Assembly: GCA_020637755.1 (NCBI GenBank)
Contig: JACKJW010000015.1
Location: 1 to 64,000, forward strand
Reading direction: 5' to 3'
DNA length: 64,000 bases
From: Brucellaceae bacterium
GTDB lineage: Bacteria; Pseudomonadota; Alphaproteobacteria; Rhizobiales; Rhizobiaceae
This document shows positions 8,074 to 16,184 of the stretch, piece after piece (the stretch's first letter is position 1; each line of letters begins with the position of its first letter). The notes under the pieces were generated by a model. It made no database searches. It was not told the DNA's origin and saw only the letters and a program-made list of their open reading frames with translations. A program made the position numbers and the translations under genes.

Positions 8074-8505
8074 TCACTCTGCGAAGTGCTGCCCCTTGAT
8101 CACGCGGCTGTTGCCTCGAAATTCTGCAATCAGGGTCCCGTCCTGCGTCGTCACAGTCACATCATAGATACCGGACCGCCCGTAGCGGGCCACTTCCTTC
8201 GCTTTAGCTATCAGCCGGTCGCCCAGCTTGCCCGGCGCGATGAAGGTGATGACATTGGATTGCGCCACCACGATCTGGTTGTAGGAATTGCAGGCAAAGG
8301 CAAACGCGCTGTCGGCCAGCGTGAAGATGAAACCGCCATGGCAGATGTCGTGGCCGTTGGTGTGATGCTTTTCCACCGGCATGCTCATGGTGCAGGTGCC
8401 GGGGCCGACAGCCTCCATCACCATGCCCATCCACTTGGTGGCATCGTCGCGCGCCCACATGGCCTCGGCGCTTCTTTCAGCGATTTCCTGCGGCGGCAAA
8501 CCCAT
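8074..8505 (-). CDS. paaI: Hydroxyphenylacetyl-CoA thioesterase PaaI
   Basis: PaaI is a hotdog thioesterase that removes hydroxylated phenylacetyl-CoA by-products and rescues CoA. The 143-residue product contains HTNGHDICHGGFIFTLADSAFAFACNS, which includes the family's catalytic Asn-Gly-x-x-x-x-HGG-x-x-F-x-L-A-D-x-A-F-A block, and ends in EFRGNSRVIKGQHF as usual for PaaI. The start was set at MGLPPQEIAERSAEA because GGGAGGAGAGGCG precedes it. The frame is open for another 59 codons but those run through the promoter and operator. First gene of the paaI-paaK-paaR-paaX operon. Confidence 0.93.
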   Translation of the reverse strand: MGLPPQEIAERSAEAMWARDDATKWMGMVMEAVGPGTCTMSMPVEKHHTNGHDICHGGFIFTLADSAFAFACNSYNQIVVAQSNVITFIAPGKLGDRLIAKAKEVARYGRSGIYDVTVTTQDGTLIAEFRGNSRVIKGQHFAE

Positions 8506-8565
8506 CGCCTCTCCTCCCGTTTGGTCCGGCCTCCCTGCCGGTTGATATTGAGACTTGCATAAACC

Positions 8566-8577
8566 GACCGGACGGTC
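8566..8577. promoter_or_regulatory. TetR-type palindrome between paaI and the P450 gene
   Basis: GACCGGACGGTC is a near-perfect palindrome (10 of 12 positions symmetric, arms GACCG and CGGTC) in the 124-bp space between the divergent starts at 8505 and 8630. Short GACCG/CGGTC operators are typical of TetR repressors, and a PaaR-like TetR is encoded in the operon that begins here. It is well placed to control paaI-paaK-paaR-paaX and P450-paaZ together. The assignment to PaaR is inference. Confidence 0.55.
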
Positions 8578-8629
8578 AATAATACTTTCACGACGCGCCG
8601 TCCCGTGCAGAGCGCGCCAGGGAGGAACC

Positions 8630-9853
8630 ATGACCGGGAGCGACGGCGTAGGCATTGCCGAAGCCTTCGACATCAGCGCCATTGCGCCAGGCTTTGCCGA
8701 AGACCCCTTTCCGGTCTATCGCGCATTGCTGGAGCATGCGCCGGTCAAGCACTTCCCGGACGGCTCCGTCATGTTGTCGCGCTGGGCCGATCTCGACCGC
8801 GTTTATCGCGACACGGCAACCTTTTCATCGGACAAGAAGGTCGAGTTTCGCCCGAAATTCGGCGACACCCCACTTTATGAACACCATACCACAAGCCTCG
8901 TCTTTTCCGATCCGCCGCTGCACACCCGCGTGCGCAAGATCATGGTCGGCGCGCTGAACCCCAAGGCGCTCGCCGCCATGGAGCCGGGCCTCGTGCATCT
9001 GATCGACCGGCTGGTCGATGAGCTTGCCGGCAAGACCGGCGTGGACCTCGTGGAGGATTTCGCCTCACGCATCCCCGTCGAAGTCATCGGCAACCTCTTC
9101 GACATTCCGCATGAAGAGCGCGGGCCGCTGCGCGACTGGTCACTGGCTATCCTTGGTGCACTGGAACCGGTGCTGTCGGCCGGGCAACTGGACAGCGGCA
9201 ACCGCGCCGTCACCGGGTTCAAGGCCTACATGAAAGACCTGGTGCGCCGCCGCATGGCCAATCCCGGCAATCCCGATACGGATGTGCTCACCCGCCTGAT
9301 TGAAGGCGTCGGTGGGGAAAACCTCTCCGAAGTCGAGCTTCTCCAAAATTGCATCTTCATCCTCAATGCCGGTCACGAGACGACGACCAACCTGATCGGC
9401 AATGCGCTCCACCTGCTGCATGAATGGCCCGGTGAGCGGGACCGGCTGATCGCCGATCCGTCGCTGATCCACACCGCTGTTGACGAGTTTCTGCGCTTCC
9501 AGTCACCCAACCAGCTGGGCAACCGGATGACCACGGCAGAGGCCGAATTCCACGGCGAGGTGATTCCGGCCGGAACGCGCATCCATCTGGCCATTGGCGC
9601 CGCCAACCGCGATCCGCGCCAGTTCCCGGAACCTGACCGGCTGGACCTGGCGCGCAAGCCCAACAAGCACCTTGCCTTTGCCGGCGGCCCGCATCTGTGC
9701 GTCGGCTTTTCGCTGGCCCGCATGGAAGGCCGCATCGCCATCGCGCGCTTCCTCGAACGCTTCCCGGATTTTCACATTTCCGGAAAGGCCGAGCGCACCG
9801 GCCGCGTGCGCTTTCGCGGCTTTTCGCATCTGCCTGCACGTTTGGGAGGCTGA
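8630..9853 (+). CDS. Cytochrome P450 in the paa cluster
   Basis: The 407-residue protein is a bacterial class I-type cytochrome P450. It has the I-helix oxygen-activation motif AGHETTT, the ExxR motif in VDEFLRF and the heme-ligand loop FAGGPHLCVGFSLARME with the axial Cys. The second residue of the loop is Ala and a Pro precedes the His, a variant of the usual F-G-x-G-x-H-x-C-x-G. The start at 8630 follows AGGGAGGAACC. An in-frame upstream ATG at 8555 would put the start inside the operator and was rejected. paaZ follows after 51 bp, so the two probably share a transcript. A P450 is not part of the core pathway. It could hydroxylate or ring-modify a phenylacetate-like substrate, but its substrate is unknown, and no ferredoxin or ferredoxin reductase lies beside it. 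Confidence 0.92.
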   Translation: MTGSDGVGIAEAFDISAIAPGFAEDPFPVYRALLEHAPVKHFPDGSVMLSRWADLDRVYRDTATFSSDKKVEFRPKFGDTPLYEHHTTSLVFSDPPLHTRVRKIMVGALNPKALAAMEPGLVHLIDRLVDELAGKTGVDLVEDFASRIPVEVIGNLFDIPHEERGPLRDWSLAILGALEPVLSAGQLDSGNRAVTGFKAYMKDLVRRRMANPGNPDTDVLTRLIEGVGGENLSEVELLQNCIFILNAGHETTTNLIGNALHLLHEWPGERDRLIADPSLIHTAVDEFLRFQSPNQLGNRMTTAEAEFHGEVIPAGTRIHLAIGAANRDPRQFPEPDRLDLARKPNKHLAFAGGPHLCVGFSLARMEGRIAIARFLERFPDFHISGKAERTGRVRFRGFSHLPARLGG

Positions 9854-9904
9854 CGCGATGGCTTCCTGCCAATCAATCAAATCAAAGCCCGGAGGTTTCC
9901 GCCC

Positions 9905-11935
9905 ATGTCCCTGATGAAACTGAATTCCTACGCTGCCGGAAAATGGATTGCTCCCTCGGGCCGCGTCCAGTCGCTCAAAAGCGCTGTCACCGGTGACGTG
10001 ATCGCCGAGATCGGTTCCGGCGACATTTCCATGGCCGGCATGACCAACTATGCCCGCGAGGTCGGCGGCCCCGCCCTGCGCGCCATGACCTTCCATCAGC
10101 GCGCAGCCATGCTGAAGGGTCTCGCGCTCTACCTCACCGAACGCAAGGACGCGCTCTACGAGCTGTCCTATGATACCGGCACCACCAAGACCGACGCGAT
10201 GATCGACATTGATGGTGGCATTGCCACTCTGTTTGTCTTCGCCTCCAAGGGCTCGCGCGAACTGCCCGATGACGTGCTCCTCGTCGAAGGCGAAATCGAG
10301 CAACTGTCCAAGGGTGGAAACTTCCTCGGCGCCCACGTCTGTACGCCGCTTCAGGGTGTCGCCGTCCACATCAACGCCTTCAACTTCCCGGTCTGGGGCA
10401 TGCTGGAAAAGCTGGCTCCCACCTTGCTGGCAGGCGTCCCGGCCATCGTGAAGCCGGCGTCGGCCACCGCCTGGCTGGCCGAAGCGGCCTTCCGCATGAT
10501 GATCGAAAGCGGCCTGCTGCCCGAAGGCGCCGTGCAGTTCATTGCCGGTTCCACCGGCGACCTGCTGGACCGGTTGATGTGCCAGGATGTCGTCTCCTTC
10601 ACCGGCTCGGCAGCCACGGCCAAGATGCTGCGCACCAACCCTCTGCTGGTGGAGCACTCGGTGCGCTTCGTCGCCGAGCAGGATTCGCTCAACGCCACCA
10701 TCCTTGGCCCTGACGCCGCGCCCGGCACGCCGGAATTCGACACCTTCGTGCGCGAAGTCCACCGCGAGATGACTGCGAAGGCCGGGCAGAAATGCACCGC
10801 CATGCGCCGCATCCTTGTGCCGCAGGCGCTCGTCCAGCCCGCTGTCGAAGCCATCTCGGAAAAGCTGGCGAAAACGCTGGTCGGCAACCCCCGCGCCGAG
10901 GGCACACGTATGGGTGCACTCGCCTCGCTCGGCCAGCGCGACGACGTGATGGCCAAGGCCGGCATCATCGCATCGGAAGCCCGCCGCGTCTTTGGCGATC
11001 CGGCCACCTTCAAGCCCCATGAGGCCGATGGCGAGGCCGGCGCCTTCCTGCCGCCCATGCTGTTTGTCTGCGATGACCCGGACAGCGCATCCGCCCTGCA
11101 TTGCACGGAAGCCTTCGGCCCGGTTTCGACGGTCATGGGCTACAAGGATCTCGACCATGCGCTCTCGATTGCCAATCGCGGCGAAGGCTCGCTGGTCGCC
11201 TCCGTCTTCACCCATGATTCGAAGATCGCGCGTCAGGCCGTGCTGACCGCGGGCGCGTATCACGGCCGCCTCTATTTCGCCGACCGTGACAGCGGCAAGG
11301 AGGCGACCGGCCACGGCTCGCCCCTGCCCCATCTCGTCCATGGCGGACCGGGCCGGGCCGGCGGCGGCGAGGAAATGGGCGGCATCCGCGGTGTCATGCA
11401 CTACATGCAGCGCACCGCCGTGCAGGCGAGCCCGAACCTGATGGCCGGCATCACCGGTACCTTCATCAAGGGCTCGGCCACCAAGCCGAAGGAAATCCAC
11501 CCCTTCCGCCTCACCTTCAACGAGCTGGAAGTCGGCCATACACTGGAAACCGCCCCGCGCACAGTGACGCTGGAGGACATCGAGCATTTCGCCAACTTCA
11601 CCGGCGACACTTTCTATGCCCACATGGATGAGGAAGCCGCCAAGGCGAACCCCTTCTTCCCCGGCCGGGTCGCCCACGGCTACCTGATCCTGTCGTTTGC
11701 CGCCGGCCTTTTCGTCGATCCCGCGCCGGGCCCGGTGCTGGCCAATTACGGACTGGACAACCTGCGCTTCCAGAAGCCGGTTTCGCCAGGCGACACGCTG
11801 CATGTGCGCCTGACGGCCAAGCAAAAGACGCGGCGCAACAAGGAGTACGGCGAGGTCCGCTGGGACGTGTCCGTCCTCAACCAGAACGGCGAGCAGGTGG
11901 CAAGCTACGACCTGCTGACCATGAACGCGATGTGA
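9905..11935 (+). CDS. paaZ: Bifunctional oxepin-CoA hydrolase / aldehyde dehydrogenase PaaZ
   Basis: PaaZ opens the oxepin-CoA ring and oxidises the resulting aldehyde to 3-oxo-5,6-dehydrosuberyl-CoA. The 676-residue product has an N-terminal aldehyde dehydrogenase domain (residues about 1-530) with VSFTGSAATAKML, the catalytic-Cys segment GQKCTAMRR and EAFGPVSTVMGY. The C-terminal MaoC hydratase domain (about 540-676) has FANFTGDTFYAHMDEEAA followed by FPGRVAHGYLILS, containing the Asp and His dyad. Both domains are complete, so both activities are expected. GGAGGTTTCCGCCC precedes the ATG. It follows the P450 gene. Confidence 0.96.
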   Translation: MSLMKLNSYAAGKWIAPSGRVQSLKSAVTGDVIAEIGSGDISMAGMTNYAREVGGPALRAMTFHQRAAMLKGLALYLTERKDALYELSYDTGTTKTDAMIDIDGGIATLFVFASKGSRELPDDVLLVEGEIEQLSKGGNFLGAHVCTPLQGVAVHINAFNFPVWGMLEKLAPTLLAGVPAIVKPASATAWLAEAAFRMMIESGLLPEGAVQFIAGSTGDLLDRLMCQDVVSFTGSAATAKMLRTNPLLVEHSVRFVAEQDSLNATILGPDAAPGTPEFDTFVREVHREMTAKAGQKCTAMRRILVPQALVQPAVEAISEKLAKTLVGNPRAEGTRMGALASLGQRDDVMAKAGIIASEARRVFGDPATFKPHEADGEAGAFLPPMLFVCDDPDSASALHCTEAFGPVSTVMGYKDLDHALSIANRGEGSLVASVFTHDSKIARQAVLTAGAYHGRLYFADRDSGKEATGHGSPLPHLVHGGPGRAGGGEEMGGIRGVMHYMQRTAVQASPNLMAGITGTFIKGSATKPKEIHPFRLTFNELEVGHTLETAPRTVTLEDIEHFANFTGDTFYAHMDEEAAKANPFFPGRVAHGYLILSFAAGLFVDPAPGPVLANYGLDNLRFQKPVSPGDTLHVRLTAKQKTRRNKEYGEVRWDVSVLNQNGEQVASYDLLTMNAM

Positions 11936-12037
11936 CCGGCGAAGGAAAAGAATTCCGGCAAACGGCATTTTGACATCGATTTGTCATTCGCGGCACGCTA
12001 GACGAGACCGGAATTGTACCTGGCGGGGAGAATAGTC

Positions 12038-12778
12038 GTGCTACTTGGAGCGTATGTTGCAGCGAATGGACAATCGCTTTTTCGCTGGCGGTCTTATGTG
12101 CTGCTGGGATTTTCCCCGCTCGCCTTGTGGGCGATCTGGAAAGGTGAGCCGCTGGACAAGTTCGGCGGCGAAACCGTTGAGTACCTGTTCAACGCTGTCT
12201 GCATCGGACTTGTCGTTCTGGGCCAGGTCATCCGCGCTCTGACGATCGGCCATGTTCCCCAACGCACATCCGGGCGGAACACCAAATTGCAGATCGCCGA
12301 TACGCTCAACACGACCGGCCTCTACTCGCTGACCCGCAATCCCCTCTATCTGGGCAATTGCATCTCGGTCGTCGGCATCCTTCTCTATCCGCAGGACGCC
12401 TATCTGGCACTGACCGCAATCCTGTTCCTGACGCTGTACTACGGCGCGATCATCATGGCCGAGGAAAGCTTTCTGTCGGGCCAGTTCGGTGAGCAGTATC
12501 TGGAATGGGCCTCACGGACCAACGCCTTCTTTCCGGCAATGCGCCGCTGGACGCCGCCGGCTCTGCCATTTTCCTGGCGCTTCACGCTTCGCCGCGAACA
12601 TTCCAGCTGGTATGCGGTCTTCATGCCGCTTTACCTGATCAGCGCACTCCAAGAATATGTCGCGCATGGCGAGTTCCCGTCCATGACATGGAACATTGCC
12701 CTTGTGATCATGACACTGATCTACGCCGGCAGCATCATCGTGAAGAAGAACACGGGCTGGCTGAACGATTTCCGCTGA
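12038..12778 (+). CDS. Isoprenylcysteine/phospholipid methyltransferase-like membrane protein
   Basis: The product has five or more hydrophobic segments and the ICMT/PEMT-like signature TGLYSLTRNPLYLGNCISVVG followed by EESFLSGQFGEQYLEWASRTNAFFP. These residues form the SAM-binding site in integral-membrane methyltransferases that methylate lipids or prenylated thiols. Proteins of this size are often annotated as lipid A 1-phosphate O-methyltransferases, but I cannot separate that from other lipid substrates. The frame can begin with TTG at 12014. I prefer the GTG at 12038 because GGGGAGA lies 8 nt upstream, which gives 246 residues. A TTGACA hexamer at 11970 may be the -35 element. Not obviously connected with paaZ upstream. 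Confidence 0.75.
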   Translation: MLLGAYVAANGQSLFRWRSYVLLGFSPLALWAIWKGEPLDKFGGETVEYLFNAVCIGLVVLGQVIRALTIGHVPQRTSGRNTKLQIADTLNTTGLYSLTRNPLYLGNCISVVGILLYPQDAYLALTAILFLTLYYGAIIMAEESFLSGQFGEQYLEWASRTNAFFPAMRRWTPPALPFSWRFTLRREHSSWYAVFMPLYLISALQEYVAHGEFPSMTWNIALVIMTLIYAGSIIVKKNTGWLNDFR

Positions 12779-12860
12779 CGTCGAGCCGGAGGGGTCCGGC
12801 CTGCACCCGCCCCGCCCGGCTGCCGGCGACCCGCGCGAAGCAGGCGGCGCGGATGGCGGG

Positions 12861-13748
12861 TCATGCCGCCGGTGCCGCCTCCATCAGGTCCGCGGTCTGG
12901 GCGACAGGCCCGGCCGAACCGATGAACAGCGTGACGGCATCGACGACGCCCGCGTCTTTCAGGATGCGGACATGGCCGAGACCATCGGTCTCCATGAAGC
13001 GGGCATCGGGTAGTTGCTCAGCGATTCGCCGTCCGCTCTCCACCTTCACCTCACGGTCCTTGCTGTCATGGATGACAAGCACCGGCACGCTGATGAAAGG
13101 CGCGTTTGCCGGCGTGGCAATTTGTGCAAACCCGATACCGAAGCGCGCCTCGATCCGTGCCTGCGCCGCGCCGACGCTGTCTTTGCCGAGGCCGAAGGCC
13201 CGCGCCATCATGGCCAGGTAACCCCCGGGCGCGTCCGGTGTGCCGATCAGCGCGGCCCGTTCCACCTGTGCGCCCTGTGCCATGGCGAGCAGTGCCGCCG
13301 CCCCGCCCATCGAATGGGCAACGATGCCGTGCAGCGGTCCGAACTGGCGCTCCACGACGCGGATGGCGCGGGCAAATTCCACAAGGCCGGTCGTGCGCCC
13401 GTCCGCGGCTCCATGCGCCGGAGCCTCAAAGGCCACCACCTTGAAGCCACGGCTGACCAGTGGCGCGACGAAGGCGCCCATCTGGCCTGCCCGACCGCTC
13501 CAACCGTGAACCAGAACCACCGCCGGGGCGCCATCCGGCCCCCAGTGATGGACGGGGAACATGCGTTCCATGTCGAGGCGCAGCGGCAAGGCTGCCGACC
13601 GCTCCATGACGGCGCGCTCTTCGGCCCGAAGCTTCAGACGGCGCGGCGTCAGGAAAAGGCGTGCCAGCATCCGGCCCGACAGATGCGGCGAAACCCGTTC
13701 CGCCGAGCGGAGTGCGATGGAAAATAAACGAACGGTCGTGCTATTCAT
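12861..13748 (-). CDS. Alpha/beta fold hydrolase
   Basis: A 295-residue alpha/beta hydrolase. It has the oxyanion-loop segment VVLVHGWSGRAGQMG (about residue 75), the nucleophile elbow AHSMGGAA (Gly-x-Ser-x-Gly type, Ser-x-Gly-Gly) and a late Asp and His (VIHDSKDREV and TDGLGHVRIL) that complete the catalytic triad. The substrate is unknown. A start at 13748 makes codons 2-7 coincide exactly with the 18-bp sequence that lies in front of the neighbouring TetR gene. The ATG at 13754 gives two more residues. The TetR gene is 43 bp upstream on the same strand and most likely regulates it. Confidence 0.88.
   Translation of the reverse strand: MNSTTVRLFSIALRSAERVSPHLSGRMLARLFLTPRRLKLRAEERAVMERSAALPLRLDMERMFPVHHWGPDGAPAVVLVHGWSGRAGQMGAFVAPLVSRGFKVVAFEAPAHGAADGRTTGLVEFARAIRVVERQFGPLHGIVAHSMGGAAALLAMAQGAQVERAALIGTPDAPGGYLAMMARAFGLGKDSVGAAQARIEARFGIGFAQIATPANAPFISVPVLVIHDSKDREVKVESGRRIAEQLPDARFMETDGLGHVRILKDAGVVDAVTLFIGSAGPVAQTADLMEAAPAA
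13728..13745. promoter_or_regulatory. 18-bp site overlapping the hydrolase start (copy 1)
   Basis: On the minus strand this reads AATAGCACGACCGTTCGT. The same 18 bases occur at 14388-14405, in the same orientation relative to the minus-strand genes' start codons but once overlapping codons and once upstream. The core ACGAACGGTCGT is a 12-bp imperfect palindrome (10 of 12 symmetric), as for TetR operators. If bound, it would block translation-proximal elongation or initiation of the hydrolase. Confidence 0.5.
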
Positions 13749-13791
13749 GATCAAGATCCTTCGCGTTCTGCATGCCCTGTGGCACGCGATG

Positions 13792-14379
13792 TCAGCTCTT
13801 GTTGCGGTCTATGAGTGTTTCAAACGCCTTCATGGCATTGGCCCGCGCGTCCGGGCGCTTCAGCATATGGGCAAACTGTTCGTAGCCCAGGATGATGCTC
13901 CACAGGTCGAAGGCCATCTGTCCGGGATCGGTTTCAGCCTTGAGCTCCCCAGCCTCGATCGCATGGCCGATGGCCTTCATGTAGAAGCCAAGCATTTCGT
14001 TCATCTGGCCGGAAAGATGGTCATGGACCGGGCCGGGCCTGTGCTTGAAATCCGCTGCCGCCGCGTTGAACGGGCATCCGGCCAGCCCCGCCGCTTCCTT
14101 CCAGCCGAGCCAGTTGGCAAACAGCGTCTTCAGCCGTTCCAGCCCGCGCGGCCTGGCCATGGCGGGAAGGATCACGGCATCGCGCAGCCGCTCCGCCGCA
14201 TGGTCAAGCACGGCGATCTGCAACATCTCCTTGGAGCCGAAATGGGCGTAGAGCCCGCTCTTGGAAAGCCCCGCCCGTTCCGACAGCGTGCCGATGGTCA
14301 GCGCTTCAAGGCCGGTCTGCGCCGTCAGGCCCAGAGCCTCGTCGAGAATGGCAGCACGCGTGGTTTCACCTTTGGACAT
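13792..14379 (-). CDS. TetR/AcrR family transcriptional regulator
   Basis: The 195-residue protein starts MSKGETTRAAILDEALGL and has a TetR helix-turn-helix (TIGTLSERAGLSKSGLYAHFGSKEMLQIAVL, residues about 28-58). The C-terminal domain includes GLAGCPFNAAAADFKHRPGPV, which resembles the TetR_C subgroup that precedes small hydrolases and oxidoreductases. An imperfect palindrome lies 9 bp upstream of its ATG and again at the start of the adjacent hydrolase, so it probably autoregulates and represses that gene. The effector is unknown. Confidence 0.9.
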   Translation of the reverse strand: MSKGETTRAAILDEALGLTAQTGLEALTIGTLSERAGLSKSGLYAHFGSKEMLQIAVLDHAAERLRDAVILPAMARPRGLERLKTLFANWLGWKEAAGLAGCPFNAAAADFKHRPGPVHDHLSGQMNEMLGFYMKAIGHAIEAGELKAETDPGQMAFDLWSIILGYEQFAHMLKRPDARANAMKAFETLIDRNKS

Positions 14380-14387
14380 GCTTCAAT

Positions 14388-14405
14388 AATAGCACGACCG
14401 TTCGT
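14388..14405. promoter_or_regulatory. TetR operator in front of the TetR gene (copy 2)
   Basis: AATAGCACGACCGTTCGT lies just upstream of the TetR start at 14379 and is identical over 18 bases to the reverse complement of the sequence at 13728-13745. The palindromic core is ACGA-N4-TCGT. Exact recurrence at two gene starts 660 bp apart in otherwise unrelated sequence is good evidence for a shared operator. Confidence 0.6.
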
Positions 14406-14434
14406 ATCTTCAAGCAGAATTGGGGAGATGAGGC

Positions 14435-15610
14435 TCACCACCCTCGCCACGTACCGACCAGCAGCAGGTTGACAAGGCAGAGAACGGTCAGCACCGCAGC
14501 CCAGGCAATCAGGCCGCCGCCGATGAACACCACCAGCACGGAGACGATGGTGGCCGCGCCGATCTGGCTCATGAAGCCCATCAGCGCGGTGGAAAATCCG
14601 GCAATGTCGCCATGCGGGTCCAGCACCATGGCGGCCGCGTTGGAATAGACGATGAGATAGCTGGTCGCATAGAGAACCAGCAGCCCGGTCAGCAGCCCCG
14701 GCGTCATGGTTCCGCCCACGGCCACCATCAGGATGAGGCTCGCCGCAAGGGTCAGCACGCCCGCACCGGTCATCGCCGCCCGCACCACGCCGGCGCGTGG
14801 GATGAGCCGGCGGTTCGCCCACTGGCCGATCACGATGCCGGTACCGTGCAGCGCAAAGTAGGACGCGAAGGCAAGGCCGGTCAGCCCGAAATTCTGCTCA
14901 TAGAGCGGCGCGGCGGACGCGATGATCAGCAGCATGGCCGACATGGCCGCCACCGACACGAGAAGGAAGCGGCGCGACTGCGGGTGCTTCAGCAGGCGGA
15001 TCGTGTTGGCCGCGAACACCGCAGGCGAAAGCGCGTCACGCTGCGGGGCCTTCAGTGTTTCCGGGATGAAGGCCAGCATCAGCGCCAGCGCCACCGCCCA
15101 CATGGCCAGGGCCGCAAAGATCGCCCGCCAGCCGAAGTGTCCATCAAGGAAGGAACCGGCAAAGGGCGCGATGATGGGCCCCAGCGCAAAGAACATGGTG
15201 GCGAAGGCAAGGTTGCGCGCCAGCTCCGGCCCCTCGTACAGGTCACGGATGATCGCCCGCGACATCACGATGGGCGCCGCCGCACCGAACCCCTGCAACG
15301 CGCGGCCGGCCAGCAGCCACTCCACGCCCGGCGCGAGCGCCGAGAGAACGGCACCGGCGAAATAGACCGCGATTCCCGCCAGCAGCACCGGCTTGCGCCC
15401 GTAGCGGTCCGAGGCAGGCCCGGCCAGCAACTGCCCGAAGGCGCCGGTGAACATGTAGATCGTCACCGTCCACTGCACCCAGGCCGTGGGCGCGGCCAGA
15501 TCGGTCACCATGCCAGGAATGGCGGGAAGCGAAATGTCGATGGAGAACGCCCCGATCGACATCAGCAGGCCGCAGTAAATGGCGATGAAGCGGCCCTGTG
15601 CCTTGCTCAT
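14435..15610 (-). CDS. Bcr/CflA family MFS drug exporter
   Basis: A 391-residue major-facilitator protein with 12 hydrophobic segments. The Bcr/CflA subgroup is indicated by the start region LLMSIGAFSIDISLPAIPGM with its D-x-x-L-P-A-x-P motif. The loop 2-3 motif GPASDRYGRKPVLLAG and the segment GRALQGFGAAAPIVMSRAIIRDLY are also typical. Such carriers export drugs (bicyclomycin, chloramphenicol, sulfonamides) or metabolites such as cysteine. It ends 55 bp upstream of the TetR start, so the TetR operator also lies downstream of this gene. The two may be functionally linked, but they run in the same direction with the exporter first. Confidence 0.9.
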   Translation of the reverse strand: MSKAQGRFIAIYCGLLMSIGAFSIDISLPAIPGMVTDLAAPTAWVQWTVTIYMFTGAFGQLLAGPASDRYGRKPVLLAGIAVYFAGAVLSALAPGVEWLLAGRALQGFGAAAPIVMSRAIIRDLYEGPELARNLAFATMFFALGPIIAPFAGSFLDGHFGWRAIFAALAMWAVALALMLAFIPETLKAPQRDALSPAVFAANTIRLLKHPQSRRFLLVSVAAMSAMLLIIASAAPLYEQNFGLTGLAFASYFALHGTGIVIGQWANRRLIPRAGVVRAAMTGAGVLTLAASLILMVAVGGTMTPGLLTGLLVLYATSYLIVYSNAAAMVLDPHGDIAGFSTALMGFMSQIGAATIVSVLVVFIGGGLIAWAAVLTVLCLVNLLLVGTWRGW

Positions 15611-16184
15611 GAAAATCCCGCAGGAGAAGAGGGACTTTTGTTATAGGGAATAACGAATTGCGCGGCAAGCCGGTCGGGTGAACAGCGCTTACGCTTCACG
15701 CTCTCCCCTTGCGGGAGAGATGTCGCCGAAGGCGACAGAGAGGGGTCTACGAAGGGTGGAAGATGGGGTTTCAGCGGCGGTTGAGCGCTGTCACACTAGA
15801 CGTTTGCGGATCAAATTCGACACCCGATAGCGGCCGTTCGTTCAACCGCAATAAAAATCAAAAAAGGGCGGTAAGCGGTCGTTCCCTGCGTTTGGCACAA
15901 ATGTCCGACACAAGGCGAAATCACATCTAAATAGCCTCGCTCCAGCACTTAACGCGCCGCGTTTAGCGAAGACCAGCGATAACTGTAAAGATCGCAGATG
16001 CCCTATCAACGGCAGCAAATTGCCAAGTGGTGTACGCCGAATGTTGCGCTGCACAGGTCTTTGATCCTGAAAGATCAATTATTGCGAGGAACTTTCTCAA
16101 TTTCGACATAAAACGAATGTCTTTTGATCGGGTAAAATACCCATTACATTTTCGGAAGCTCTCCGAATCCTACTCCCGAACTTT
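15611..16184. other. 574-bp intergenic stretch entering an AT-richer island
   Basis: Apart from the palindromic repeat at 15701-15745 I see no gene here. The base composition changes from GC-rich on the left to clearly AT-richer from about 15780, continuing through the SIR2-like and ParA-like genes. Short open frames on both strands lack ribosome sites and family features. No target-site duplication or integrase remnant was recognised. Confidence 0.5.
15701..15745. repeat. Rhizobial-type intergenic palindromic repeat
   Basis: Two adjacent stem-loops: CTCTCCC-CTTGC-GGGAGAG (15701-15719) and GTCGCC-GAA-GGCGAC (15722-15736), followed by AGAGAGGGG. The core ATGTCGCCGAAGGCGACAGA is, to my recollection, a common dispersed intergenic element in Rhizobiales genomes. 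It lies at the left border of the AT-rich island. Confidence 0.65.

Noticed and set aside
12861..13754. Start of the hydrolase at 13754
   Set aside because: The ATG two codons upstream (13754) and the one at 13748 are both possible. The 13748 start was preferred because it is the ATG nearest the common family length. The choice does not affect the operator finding.
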